NCBI GenBank assembly: GCA_001938995.1
Contig: MKZN01000002.1
Coordinates: 186,001 to 250,000 of the forward strand
DNA from: Bacillus pumilus
GTDB lineage: Bacteria > Bacillota > Bacilli > Bacillales > Bacillaceae
Direction of reading: 5' to 3'
Length of the DNA: 64,000 bases
The notes beneath the pieces were generated by a model. It was not told where the DNA came from. It made no database searches and worked only from the letters and a program-made list of their open reading frames with translations. Both the position numbers and the translations under genes were made by a program. Each line of letters opens with the position of its first letter. The stretch's first letter is position 1. Of this stretch, positions 9,049-17,199 are shown piece after piece.

Positions 9049-10716
9049 TTACACTTCCATAATAATTGGAATGATCATCGGCTTTCGTTTTGTTTTTTCA
9101 TATAGGAATTGATTTAATACCTCACGCATGGACTGTTTAAGTGTCGACCATTCAACAATTGAGTTTTCCGTTTGTTCTTTGACAATGCCTTGTACTAGCT
9201 CTGTTGCTTTGACAATTAGTTCTTCGGATTCTCTGACATACACAAATCCTCTAGTGATGATTTCAGGTCCAGAAATTAATTGTTTCTTTTGTTTATCAAG
9301 TGTAATGACCACAATTAAAATGCCATCTTGAGACAATAAGCGTCTATCGCGTAAAACGATATTGCCAATATCCCCAACACCAAGACCATCAATTAAAATG
9401 TTACCTTGGTGAACCTTTTCACCGATCTTCACGTTCTGTCCTCTAAATTCAACAACATCCCCTTTATCAATCAAGAAAATGTCACTGCGCTTCATGCCAA
9501 CTTCCTCTGCTATACGGGAATGTGCCTTTTGCATGCGATATTCCCCGTTCACCGGGATTAAATACTTTGGCTTTAACAGATTCAGCATAAGCTTTAATTC
9601 TTCTTGACAGCCGTGTCCAGATACATGCACACGCTTTTGGGCAAAAATGACCTGTGCTCCGCTTCTTGTCAGGAAATCAACTGTTTTTGAATAAGTGAGT
9701 TCTTGTCCAGGAAGAGGTGTTGATGCAATCACAACTGTATCATCTTTTTCGATGTGAACCTGTTTGTGATTTTGTTTTGCCATTTTTGTTAAAGCAGCAA
9801 GCGGCTCGCCATGGCTTCCAGCTGTTAAGATGACTACATCGCTTTTCGCCATTTTTTTCACTTCTTGAAATTGGACAAATAGTTCTTCATCTGCTGTCAC
9901 ATAACCAAGTTTGATCGCCAGCTGAAGGGTTGTCATCATATTCTTTCCTGCCACTGCTAGCTTACGGCCATTTTGACTCGTTGCATTGATGATTTGCTGT
10001 ACACGATTAATATTCGAAGAAGATACAGCCACAATGACACGATTTTCAGCATTGTACATCGCATTTGAGATTTCGTCTTGGACGAGCGCCTCAGACGGTG
10101 TATAACCTGGTTTTTCAGCATTTGCACTGTCTGAAAGAAGTGCAAGAACGCCATTATTTCCAATTTTCGCAATCTCTCCGATGTCACAGGCTTGGTTAAG
10201 CGCTGGGGTTTGATCAAATTTAAAATCACCTGTGCATACGATTGATCCAAGAGACGTTTTTAAGCTGATTCCCACCGAATCAGGAATACTGTGGTTCGTT
10301 CTGAAAAATGATACTTTTGTTGTTTCAAATGTAATGACTGATTTCGCATGGACCTCACGTAAATCAGCTTTTTGATTGAAGCCATATTGCTTTAATTTTT
10401 CTCGAAGTAATGCAAGGGTCAGCTTCGTTCCATAAACTGGTACAGACAATTTACTTAAGCAATGGAATACGCCTCCGATTGCCTCGTCATGTCCGTGGGT
10501 AAGAAAAATTGCTTTCACCCGATCAGCTCGTTCTGTTAAATAGGAGATATCAGGAATGACCACGTCAATACCTAACATTTCGTTTTCAGGATGCATTAAG
10601 CCAGCATCTACAACGTATATGTCAGAGTCAATCTCAATGACATATAGGTTTTTCCCGATTTCTCCAACGCCTCCCAGTGCAATAATTCTTACGTTCTCTG
10701 TATTTTTCTTTTTCAA
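9049..10716 (-). CDS. rnjB: Ribonuclease J2
   Basis: 555 residues, the same as B. subtilis RNase J2. Metallo-beta-lactamase core with the zinc motif FLTHGHDEAIGG near residue 78 (HxHxDx becomes HGHDEA, the usual J2 variant), then the beta-CASP insert and a C-terminal domain. RNase J2 pairs with RNase J1 in mRNA decay and processing; the changed motif fits the weak exonuclease activity reported for J2. The start is a TTG at 10716, eight bases after AGGAGG; starting there gives KKKNTENVRIIALGG as in the family, whereas the ATGs at 10752 and 10749 lie upstream of the ribosome site. Own promoter upstream, terminator downstream. Confidence 0.94.
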   Translation of the reverse strand: MKKKNTENVRIIALGGVGEIGKNLYVIEIDSDIYVVDAGLMHPENEMLGIDVVIPDISYLTERADRVKAIFLTHGHDEAIGGVFHCLSKLSVPVYGTKLTLALLREKLKQYGFNQKADLREVHAKSVITFETTKVSFFRTNHSIPDSVGISLKTSLGSIVCTGDFKFDQTPALNQACDIGEIAKIGNNGVLALLSDSANAEKPGYTPSEALVQDEISNAMYNAENRVIVAVSSSNINRVQQIINATSQNGRKLAVAGKNMMTTLQLAIKLGYVTADEELFVQFQEVKKMAKSDVVILTAGSHGEPLAALTKMAKQNHKQVHIEKDDTVVIASTPLPGQELTYSKTVDFLTRSGAQVIFAQKRVHVSGHGCQEELKLMLNLLKPKYLIPVNGEYRMQKAHSRIAEEVGMKRSDIFLIDKGDVVEFRGQNVKIGEKVHQGNILIDGLGVGDIGNIVLRDRRLLSQDGILIVVITLDKQKKQLISGPEIITRGFVYVRESEELIVKATELVQGIVKEQTENSIVEWSTLKQSMREVLNQFLYEKTKRKPMIIPIIMEV

Positions 10717-10763
10717 AATTCTAATCCTCCTAGTCTCAAGCCCGTCCATCATCGCTTAATGCT

Positions 10764-10793
10764 ATTATAACTGAATCTAATTTTAGAAAACAA
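10764..10793 (-). promoter_or_regulatory. rnjB promoter
   Basis: Minus-strand TTGTTT (10788-10793), 18-base spacer, perfect TATAAT (10764-10769); sigma-A type, about 40 bases upstream of the TTG start. Confidence 0.6.
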
Positions 10794-10826
10794 GATGAAG
10801 TCACATTTTAAGAAAGTGTTTATGTA

Positions 10827-10866
10827 TAAAAAACGGTCATACTCAGGGACATCTGAGAATGACCGC
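10827..10866 (-). terminator. Terminator after dapA
   Basis: 13-base stem with one mismatch (CGGTCATACTCAG / CTGAGAATGACCG, loop 6) followed by TTTTTT on the minus strand; it ends the spoVF-asd-dapGA operon. Confidence 0.9.
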
Positions 10867-10887
10867 TTCCGAAATTTTTAGTTTTGA

Positions 10888-11754
10888 TCAGCTATTTAAC
10901 ACGCTGCTTAAATTAAGTCTCTCTTCTTCTGACAAAGGTAAAAGCGGGAGACGAACTGACCCAACATCTAGCCCTTTAAGCTGAAGCGCTGTTTTGACAG
11001 GTGTTGGATTTGGTGCTGAGAACAGCTGCTTCATGATAGGCAGTAACTGTTGATGAATCAGTGCTGCATTTGCTGTTTGACCAGAAGCATAACTTTTTAA
11101 CATTTGCTGCATATCCAGTCCCACCACGTGAGAAGCAACCGAGACGACCCCTTTTGCACCGACAGCGACAGCAGGTAATGTTAAGCTATCGTCACCTGAG
11201 TATACATCAAAATCTTCAGGTGTTTCTGCAATGATGGTTGTCATTGCATCTAAATCGCCGCTTGCTTCTTTAATTGCGACAATGTTTGGTATTTGGGCAA
11301 GCTTAATGGTTGTTTCCGGCGCTAAAGAGGCAACCGTTCTTCCCGGTACATTGTAAAGCATGACAGGAAGGGATGTAGACTCGGCAATTGCTTTAAAGTG
11401 TGCATACATGCCTTCCTGTGATGGCTTGTTGTAATAAGGTACGACAAGCATCACTGCATCGACACCCGCTTCTTCTGCTTTTTTCGTTAGCTTGATAGAC
11501 GCATTTGTATTGTTACTGCCTGTTCCTGCAATGATTTTACAACGACCATTTGCTAATTTAACCGATTGCTGAAAAAGAGCGACTTTTTCTTCTGTCGATA
11601 AAGTTGGCGATTCGCCTGTTGTGCCTGCAACAACTAAAGAGTCACTGCCATTTTTTAATAAATAATCAATGAGAATTGATAGCTTTTGGAAATCAATGTT
11701 GCCCTTTTTATCAAAAGGTGTAATCATAGCTGTTGCGATATTTCCGAAATTCAT
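10888..11754 (-). CDS. dapA: 4-hydroxy-tetrahydrodipicolinate synthase
   Basis: 288 residues, a TIM-barrel class I lyase that condenses pyruvate with aspartate semialdehyde, the first step committed to diaminopimelate and, in sporulating cells, to dipicolinate. Seen: the pyruvate loop AGTTGESPTL near residue 45, MLYNVPGRT with the catalytic tyrosine near 135, and the Schiff-base lysine in AIKEASGD near 161. The start is ATG 11754 after GAGGTG; the longer frame to 11778 lacks a site. It follows dapG by about 30 bases and is last in the operon. Confidence 0.96.
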   Translation of the reverse strand: MNFGNIATAMITPFDKKGNIDFQKLSILIDYLLKNGSDSLVVAGTTGESPTLSTEEKVALFQQSVKLANGRCKIIAGTGSNNTNASIKLTKKAEEAGVDAVMLVVPYYNKPSQEGMYAHFKAIAESTSLPVMLYNVPGRTVASLAPETTIKLAQIPNIVAIKEASGDLDAMTTIIAETPEDFDVYSGDDSLTLPAVAVGAKGVVSVASHVVGLDMQQMLKSYASGQTANAALIHQQLLPIMKQLFSAPNPTPVKTALQLKGLDVGSVRLPLLPLSEEERLNLSSVLNS

Positions 11755-11784
11755 TTTTTTCACCTCATCATGATTCAATCACAT

Positions 11785-12999
11785 TTATCTTGAAAGTTCA
11801 AACACTTCGTGAAGGGCATTTACCGCCGCTCTCATATTTTCTTCATGCACTAAAACCCAAATGGTCGTATGACTATCAGCTGATTGAAGAATTGGGATGT
11901 TTTGCTCTGAAAGGGCCGATACGATCTTGGATGTGACACCTGGCACACCCATAATGCCTGCACCTACAGCTGACACCTTTGCACAGTTCGTCGTCACAAC
12001 CGGTGTGTAGCCAAGATCTTTCAGGATGGAAGTTGCCTTTTCTGTCATTGCACCTGTTACTGTATACACAATTTCACTCGGTGTAATGTTGAAGAAATCG
12101 ACACTAATTTGCGCATTTGCCATGGCTTTAAAGACCTCTGTTTGTACGCTGTATTGCCCTTCTTTTGCTGGCACTTTGATTTGCGTCACATCATTCACAT
12201 GGGCAATTCCCGTAATGAGTCGATCGTACACATCATGACTCATTTTATCCGAATAGTGTGAAGTCACAAGTGTGCCCTCATCATCAGAGTATGTTGAGCG
12301 AACCCTCATGGGTACTTTTGCTTGCATGGCAATTTCAACTGCTCGCGGATGAATCACTTTAGCGCCTTGATACGCAAGGTTACAAATTTCCGTATAAGTC
12401 ACAACTCGTAGTGGTTTGGCATTTTCTACGATGCGAGGATCAGCCGTCATCACACCTTTTACATCTGTAAAAATATCAATAAAATCCGCCTGCAAAGCCG
12501 AACCTAAAGCAGCTGCTGATGTATCGCTACCACCTCGTCCGATCGTTGTGACGTCTCCATTTTTCGCCGCACCTTGGAACCCAGCAACGACCACGACATC
12601 GTGTTCAGCAAGTGCTGCCTCAAGACGTTCACATTTCATGTCAATTATTTTCGCACTCGTATGATCTTGATCGGTCAAAAAGCCTGCCTGTGCACCTGTC
12701 ATTGCAACAGCCTTCAACCCGTTTTCTTTCAGCATACTAGAGAAAACAACTGCTGAAATATTTTCTCCGCAAGAAACCAGTAAATCTTTCTCGCGATTCG
12801 TCATGTGCTGCGTATTTCCATAAAGCAGTCCAAGCAGCGTATCTGTCGCATATGGATCGCCTTTTCTTCCCATGGCTGAGACCACTACGACCGATTTATA
12901 ACCCTTTTCTTTTGCAGATGAGATATGAGCAAGTGCCCGTTTTCTACCTTGATCATCTTTGACAGAAGTACCGCCAAATTTTTGGACAATTATTTTCAC
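11785..12999 (-). CDS. dapG: Aspartokinase I (diaminopimelate-sensitive)
   Basis: 404 residues. N-terminal amino acid kinase domain begins KIIVQKFGGTSV (ATP/aspartate loop) and includes TIGRGGSDTSAA near residue 155; two ACT domains follow from about 260 and bind the feedback effector. DapG is the aspartokinase I of Bacillus, inhibited by meso-diaminopimelate, and feeds both cell wall and spore dipicolinate. I set the start at the GTG at 12999, eight bases after TTGGAG; a GTG three codons earlier has no spacing. The first gene product here is phosphorylated aspartate, the substrate of Asd encoded just upstream. Confidence 0.95.
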   Translation of the reverse strand: MKIIVQKFGGTSVKDDQGRKRALAHISSAKEKGYKSVVVVSAMGRKGDPYATDTLLGLLYGNTQHMTNREKDLLVSCGENISAVVFSSMLKENGLKAVAMTGAQAGFLTDQDHTSAKIIDMKCERLEAALAEHDVVVVAGFQGAAKNGDVTTIGRGGSDTSAAALGSALQADFIDIFTDVKGVMTADPRIVENAKPLRVVTYTEICNLAYQGAKVIHPRAVEIAMQAKVPMRVRSTYSDDEGTLVTSHYSDKMSHDVYDRLITGIAHVNDVTQIKVPAKEGQYSVQTEVFKAMANAQISVDFFNITPSEIVYTVTGAMTEKATSILKDLGYTPVVTTNCAKVSAVGAGIMGVPGVTSKIVSALSEQNIPILQSADSHTTIWVLVHEENMRAAVNALHEVFELSR

Positions 13000-13027
13000 T
13001 GTTTTCACTCCAAGTTCATTCTGACGT

Positions 13028-13069
13028 AACAGAAGAGAGCAGGCGAAAGATGCCTAACTCTCTTCTGTT
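13028..13069 (-). other. Long hairpin between asd and dapG without T tract
   Basis: A perfect 12-base stem AACAGAAGAGAG / CTCTCTTCTGTT plus an inner AGGC / GCCT. No run of T follows on either strand (ACGTCAG on the minus strand), so it is not a normal terminator. An RNA stability or processing element that changes the dapG-dapA to asd ratio is a reasonable inference. Confidence 0.6.
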
Positions 13070-13091
13070 CGTCCTCATCATCCATTGAATG

Positions 13092-14111
13092 TTAAACTAA
13101 TTTTAGTGCTTTTAAGCTTTCTGCAATTTGAACGGAGTTCCATGCAGCGCCTTTGAGCAGATTATCAGATACAATCCATAAATGGAACCCATTTGGACGA
13201 TCCAAATCTTTCCGTATGCGGCCGACAAATATGTCATTTTTCCCAACAGCATCTGCAGGCATTGGATACAATTGCTGGGATGGATCATCTTGCAACGTAA
13301 TGCCAGGTGCATCTTTTAAAATAGACTTCAAGTCATCAACTGTTGCGTTTGTTGCATCAAGCTCAATGTACACAGATTCTGAATGACCCGTTTCTATCGG
13401 AAGTCTGACACATGTTGCCGCTACTTCTAGCTCTGGCATGTGCATAATTTTTTTCGTTTCATTGATCATTTTCATTTCTTCAAATGTATATCCATTGTCT
13501 TGGAATTTATCTATTTGCGGAATCGCATTAAATGCGATTTGATAAGGCATGACTTCTGGTGTAACCTCTTCTTTATTTAAAATGGCTTGCGACTGGCTGT
13601 ATAGTTCTTCAATCGCTTCATGTCCTGCTCCTGATACAGCTTGGTATGTGGACACAATGACCTTCTTCAAACCATATGCCTGACGAAGCGGTTCTAGCGC
13701 CGCCACCATTTGAATGGTTGAACAGTTAGGGTTTGCAATGATGCCTTGATGATCATGCAAATCTTTTTCGTTTACCTCTGGTACAACAAGAGGGATGTTT
13801 TCGTCCATACGAAAAGCACTAGTATTATCAACAACAATGGCACCTCGTTTGACTGCTTCAGGAGCTAGCGCCTTTGAAACACTTCCTCCAGCACTAAAAA
13901 ATGCAATGCTGACCCCTTCAAAGCTTTCCGGTGTTGCTTCTTGAACGGTATACTCTTGATCTTTGAATGTCACTTTTGTTCCAGCAGAACGTTTTGAGGA
14001 TAGTAGAGTAAGTGTATCCATTTCAAAATCTCTGTCAGCTAGTGTTTTTAATATTTGTTGACCGACAGCTCCAGTCGCTCCAACTACAGCTACATGTAAT
14101 CCTCTTCCCAT
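13092..14111 (-). CDS. asd: Aspartate-semialdehyde dehydrogenase
   Basis: 339 residues. N-terminal NADP Rossmann motif VAVVGATGAVGQQ, then FFSAGGSVS, the catalytic cysteine in NPNCSTIQM near residue 130, and the late histidine region with LPIETGHSE. It reduces aspartyl phosphate to aspartate semialdehyde, the branch point to lysine/diaminopimelate/dipicolinate and to threonine and methionine. The start ATG 14111 follows AAGGAG by eight bases; the upstream ATGs at 14162-14138 precede that site. It lies between spoVFB and dapG, as in B. subtilis. Confidence 0.95.
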   Translation of the reverse strand: MGRGLHVAVVGATGAVGQQILKTLADRDFEMDTLTLLSSKRSAGTKVTFKDQEYTVQEATPESFEGVSIAFFSAGGSVSKALAPEAVKRGAIVVDNTSAFRMDENIPLVVPEVNEKDLHDHQGIIANPNCSTIQMVAALEPLRQAYGLKKVIVSTYQAVSGAGHEAIEELYSQSQAILNKEEVTPEVMPYQIAFNAIPQIDKFQDNGYTFEEMKMINETKKIMHMPELEVAATCVRLPIETGHSESVYIELDATNATVDDLKSILKDAPGITLQDDPSQQLYPMPADAVGKNDIFVGRIRKDLDRPNGFHLWIVSDNLLKGAAWNSVQIAESLKALKLV

Positions 14112-14247
14112 CAGTAAAACTCCTTCCGACCCATCCATCATTCTTTTGCTTCGGATGGCCATCCTATGACTTTTTACATTTTATTTTACCATAGAAAAGC
14201 AAGGCTTGAGGTATCTTTTTTGAATCTTTGATGATTTTCTAGTGAAT

Positions 14248-14844
14248 CTATTTTTCGGTAGAACCAATTAAAATGGGCTGGATTTGTCTGTGCTGCAGGG
14301 CTTCTTCTACTGTTTTGGACAGAAGATCCATATTCGCTACCATCGATGTTGGCTTTTTGATAGGATCATCTTGACCAAATGGAATAAAAAATATATTTTT
14401 TGTCGACATGAGCCTCATGAGATTTGTACCGTTTAAGCCTAATGCATCGTTTGTCGAAATACCTAAAACGACCGGACGATGATTACGAATGGTTGCCTTT
14501 GCAGCCATTAAAACAGGACTGTCTGTCAGCGCATTTGCGAATTTTGCCATAGAGTTGCCTGTTAACGGAGCAATCACCATACAATCTAGCGGAAGTTTCG
14601 GACCGAGCGGCTCTGCTTTTACGATTGAATCAATCACTTGAAATCCGGTAAGTGTTTCAATCCGCTCAATCCATTCAGCTCCTTCTCCAAATCTCGTATT
14701 CGTGTTCTGCACCGTAAACGACACCACTGGACGCACCTCGGCACCTTGCTTGACAAGTGCCTCGATTTGCGGAAAGACGGCTTCGTACGTACAATGTGAA
14801 CCTGTTAAACCGAAGCCAATTCTTTTCCCTTTTAATGTTGTCAT
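14248..14844 (-). CDS. spoVFB: Dipicolinate synthase subunit B
   Basis: 198 residues (200 in B. subtilis), a flavoprotein-like fold of the PPCDC/UbiX type: GLTGSHCTYEAVFPQ at the N-terminus and VIAPLTGNSMAKFANAL near residue 90 form the flavin-binding loops. With SpoVFA it oxidises dihydrodipicolinate to dipicolinic acid in the mother cell; dipicolinate fills the spore core as a calcium chelate. Its ATG overlaps the spoVFA stop (ATGA, 14841-14844), so the two subunits are translationally coupled. Confidence 0.94.
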   Translation of the reverse strand: MTTLKGKRIGFGLTGSHCTYEAVFPQIEALVKQGAEVRPVVSFTVQNTNTRFGEGAEWIERIETLTGFQVIDSIVKAEPLGPKLPLDCMVIAPLTGNSMAKFANALTDSPVLMAAKATIRNHRPVVLGISTNDALGLNGTNLMRLMSTKNIFFIPFGQDDPIKKPTSMVANMDLLSKTVEEALQHRQIQPILIGSTEK

Positions 14845-15743
14845 GATTCCATCCCCCTTTTCTCCTCCGCAAGTTCATTTAAGAGTCCTGAAAGCACTTT
14901 TGCAATAATTTGTCCTGCCGTCTTCGGTGCAACAATTCCCGGAAGACCTGGTGCAAGAAGCGCCTTTACGCCATGTTTTTGCGCAAAGTCAAAATCAGTT
15001 CCGCCTGGCCGGGAGGCGATATCCAATATTAATGTTTTAGGTGTCATGCGGACGATGACAGATGAATCTATGACAAGGCTTGGAATCGTATTGATGATGA
15101 TATCAACATCTGTTACTTCCTCTTTTAAGCGATCCATTGAAAATGAATCAAGTCCCATTTCAAAACCGCGCGCTAAATGCGCCGTATCTGCGGCACCTAC
15201 TTTGACGTTCGCACCTAGTGCCCGGAATGTGCGAGCAATTGTGAGCCCAGTTCTCCCGAGACCAAGGACAGCGACATGCGAACCATGAATCGTGTAGTCT
15301 GTTTGCTGAATCGCCATCATGATAATCCCTTCAACTGTTGGAATAGAGTTATAGATGGCAATATCATCTCGCTCAAACAGTCTCACAAGCTTTCGGTTCA
15401 CCTGCTTTGCTAGATTGTCTAAGTACGTATTGGAAATACCTGAGTACAAGGTACAATGTGCAGGGGTTCTCTCTAAATATTTAGCTTCTAGTACGACTTT
15501 CTCATTTGAGAACACTGTGGCGACGACACCTTCATCTGTTGCGCCTGATACGGGTAAAATCATGCTGTCTACCTGTTCAAATGGCAGCTCTGACATTTTC
15601 AGCTTTTCAGCACCGATAAACCCATGATCAAGTTGATCAAATCCTACCAAAAATACTTTGGCATGCTGCTGTGACAGCTTACGAATGATTTCAAGCTGCC
15701 TTGCATCTCCCCCGATCACCGCAACCGTTAAACCGCTCAACAT
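14841..15743 (-). CDS. spoVFA: Dipicolinate synthase subunit A
   Basis: 300 residues (297 in B. subtilis). The first 100 carry the DpaA N-terminal domain (AVIGGDARQLEII), and a Rossmann dinucleotide fold follows with VLGLGRTGLTIA near residue 157. It is the NADPH-binding partner of SpoVFB. The ATG at 15743 lies seven bases after GAAGGTG. The first gene of the spoVFA-spoVFB-asd-dapG-dapA operon, which supplies aspartate semialdehyde and dihydrodipicolinate for its own product; a sigma-K-like promoter precedes it. Confidence 0.95.
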   Translation of the reverse strand: MLSGLTVAVIGGDARQLEIIRKLSQQHAKVFLVGFDQLDHGFIGAEKLKMSELPFEQVDSMILPVSGATDEGVVATVFSNEKVVLEAKYLERTPAHCTLYSGISNTYLDNLAKQVNRKLVRLFERDDIAIYNSIPTVEGIIMMAIQQTDYTIHGSHVAVLGLGRTGLTIARTFRALGANVKVGAADTAHLARGFEMGLDSFSMDRLKEEVTDVDIIINTIPSLVIDSSVIVRMTPKTLILDIASRPGGTDFDFAQKHGVKALLAPGLPGIVAPKTAGQIIAKVLSGLLNELAEEKRGMES

Positions 15744-15801
15744 ACTGACCGTTCACCTTCTTTATTTAAAAAAGTCTGTAATATTTTCCGAATCTCCCTT
15801 T

Positions 15802-15830
15802 CAGCATATGAGGAGAGGATTCAGGCTGTG
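15802..15830 (-). promoter_or_regulatory. Sigma-K-like promoter for spoVFA
   Basis: Minus strand CAC (15828-15830), 17 bases, then CATATGCTG (15802-15810), against the sigma-K consensus AC at -35 and CATANNNTA at -10 (one mismatch). It is about 60 bases before spoVFA, which B. subtilis expresses from sigma-K in the mother cell. Confidence 0.45.
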
Positions 15831-15845
15831 AACAATTCGAGGAGA

Positions 15846-15888
15846 GAAAAGAAAAAGAGCACCCTTTTATGATGGGTGCTCTTTTTCC
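15846..15888 (-). terminator. Terminator overlapping the 3' end of ymxH
   Basis: A 14-base perfect stem GAAAAAGAGCACCC / GGGTGCTCTTTTTC, loop 9, with TTTTCTCT following on the minus strand. The upstream arm encodes the last residues of YmxH and the stop codon lies in the loop. Confidence 0.92.
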
Positions 15889-16139
15889 CCGTGTGGTTGA
15901 AGCTCTTCAGGCACATCGAGAATGATCATATCTGATCCTATTTTTTGAATGTGATTCCACGGCACGCGGATGTCATTTCCTTGTTTCCGAAAACCAAACC
16001 ACTTCACGGAAGGTATAATGAGTGCAGTGATCTGACCGTCTTGTTCATTGATCTCAAGGTCAGTTTGTCCTAACACACCTAGTCGCTCCGCTCTTTTGAT
16101 ATCGACAATCTCTTTTCCTGACAGTTCACTCAACCTCAA
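15867..16139 (-). CDS. ymxH: PRC-barrel protein YmxH (YlmC/YmxH sporulation family)
   Basis: 90 residues from a TTG at 16139. One PRC-barrel domain: RLSELSGKEIVDI, GVLGQTDLEI, and a beta strand ending IRVPWNHIQKIGSDMIILD. The family is widespread in endospore formers and often sigma-E or sigma-K linked; its role is unknown. The TTG start gives the family N-terminus; a longer frame from a GTG at 16178 adds 13 residues (KAYIIWKGSDAI) without family support and cannot be excluded. In B. subtilis ymxH lies next to mlpA; here a kinase-like gene comes between. Confidence 0.85.
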   Translation of the reverse strand: MRLSELSGKEIVDIKRAERLGVLGQTDLEINEQDGQITALIIPSVKWFGFRKQGNDIRVPWNHIQKIGSDMIILDVPEELQPHGEKEHPS

Positions 16140-16211
16140 AATCGCATCACTTCCCTTCCATATGATATATGCTTTCACCAGATCGATTAGACGTCCCTTC
16201 CTTGATCAATG

Positions 16212-17129
16212 CTAACGGGCATTCGTATACCATATGGGTGCAAGTCGATTGAAACATTGATGCTCTTTCGTCATTCTTTTCACTCGTTCCATCATTTCTC
16301 TCATGTGAGCCGGGGCAAATGTCAGTGTCCATACGATAGAAGAAAAGAAACTCATGGCTGTATAGATGGAGAAGAGAAGCCAAAACTCGTTTGAGGCCTT
16401 GGTGCCCAAATAGCCATCCATTTGTCCAATAGAAAACGGAATGCTTTTCTCGCGACTAAATAAGGATAATTTATAAAAATCATGAATTGGGTCACCCCAG
16501 TCGGATTGGTCAAAATCAATGACCCCAGCGTATTGATTGCCCTTGATCAGCAAGTTCCCTAAGTGAAAATCATCATGTTGGAATCGGTTGGGTCTGCCTT
16601 TTACCGCATCTTGATGGGACTTGATAAAATGTAATATGATCTCGTCATGCTCAAATGTCACACCGCTAGAGTGATAGGCATGTACATATCGCTCGTGTTT
16701 AGCCATCACTCGCTCGTCCCATGGCTTTATTGTAGATGGTGCAGCATAGGTGTGCAGCAATCTCAATTCCTTGCCTGCCCGCCGACCAATTTCATACTGC
16801 TCTTCATTTGTTCGTTGATGTATGAACTCTCTTGCGTTTTCCCCTTCAATAAACGGAAAAATGCGATAGAAATTTTTTTGCTCTTTATCTATCCCCATTT
16901 CTAACACTTCCGAGCAGAGGATGCCTCGTTCTTTGAATCGCCTGAGCAAATGTGCTTTTCTTTTTAAGTCATCAGCTCTTTTGACATCTGTTAACTTGAG
17001 CACGAGCTTTTCATCATTTGCCGTCGTGACCTTAAACGTACGGTCACCTGAATAACCGGATCTCATTGGCTGAAAAGAGATGGCTTGACTGAGGAGCGGA
17101 GACAACCGCTTTCGTTTTTCATTCTCCAC
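16212..17129 (-). CDS. Phosphotransferase-family kinase (APH/choline kinase fold)
   Basis: 305 residues. Eukaryotic-kinase-like fold of the aminoglycoside phosphotransferase superfamily: KLVLKLTD holds the probable ATP lysine near residue 46, FQHDDFHLGNLLI near 185 is the catalytic loop (HxDxxxxN pattern), and GVIDFDQSDWGDP is the metal-binding DFD motif, so it looks active. Substrate unknown: sugars, amino alcohols, macrolides or aminoglycosides are all possible, and resistance should not be assumed. It follows the mlpA terminator with no clear promoter of its own, so it probably depends on read-through. The GTG at 17129 is spaced nine bases after AAGGAG and is preferred to GTG 17135. Not present at this site in B. 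subtilis. Confidence 0.85.
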   Translation of the reverse strand: MENEKRKRLSPLLSQAISFQPMRSGYSGDRTFKVTTANDEKLVLKLTDVKRADDLKRKAHLLRRFKERGILCSEVLEMGIDKEQKNFYRIFPFIEGENAREFIHQRTNEEQYEIGRRAGKELRLLHTYAAPSTIKPWDERVMAKHERYVHAYHSSGVTFEHDEIILHFIKSHQDAVKGRPNRFQHDDFHLGNLLIKGNQYAGVIDFDQSDWGDPIHDFYKLSLFSREKSIPFSIGQMDGYLGTKASNEFWLLFSIYTAMSFFSSIVWTLTFAPAHMREMMERVKRMTKEHQCFNRLAPIWYTNAR

Positions 17130-17152
17130 GATCACGAACTCCTTTCTTCATG

Positions 17153-17187
17153 TAAAAAAACGGCAGACCTCATGAGAAGTCTACCGT
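17153..17187 (-). terminator. Terminator after mlpA
   Basis: Stem CGGCAGAC / GTCTACCG (one mismatch, 10-base loop) followed by TTTTTTT on the minus strand, 13 bases after the mlpA stop and only 24 before the kinase start. Confidence 0.85.
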
Positions 17188-17199
17188 GTTGTGTATACA

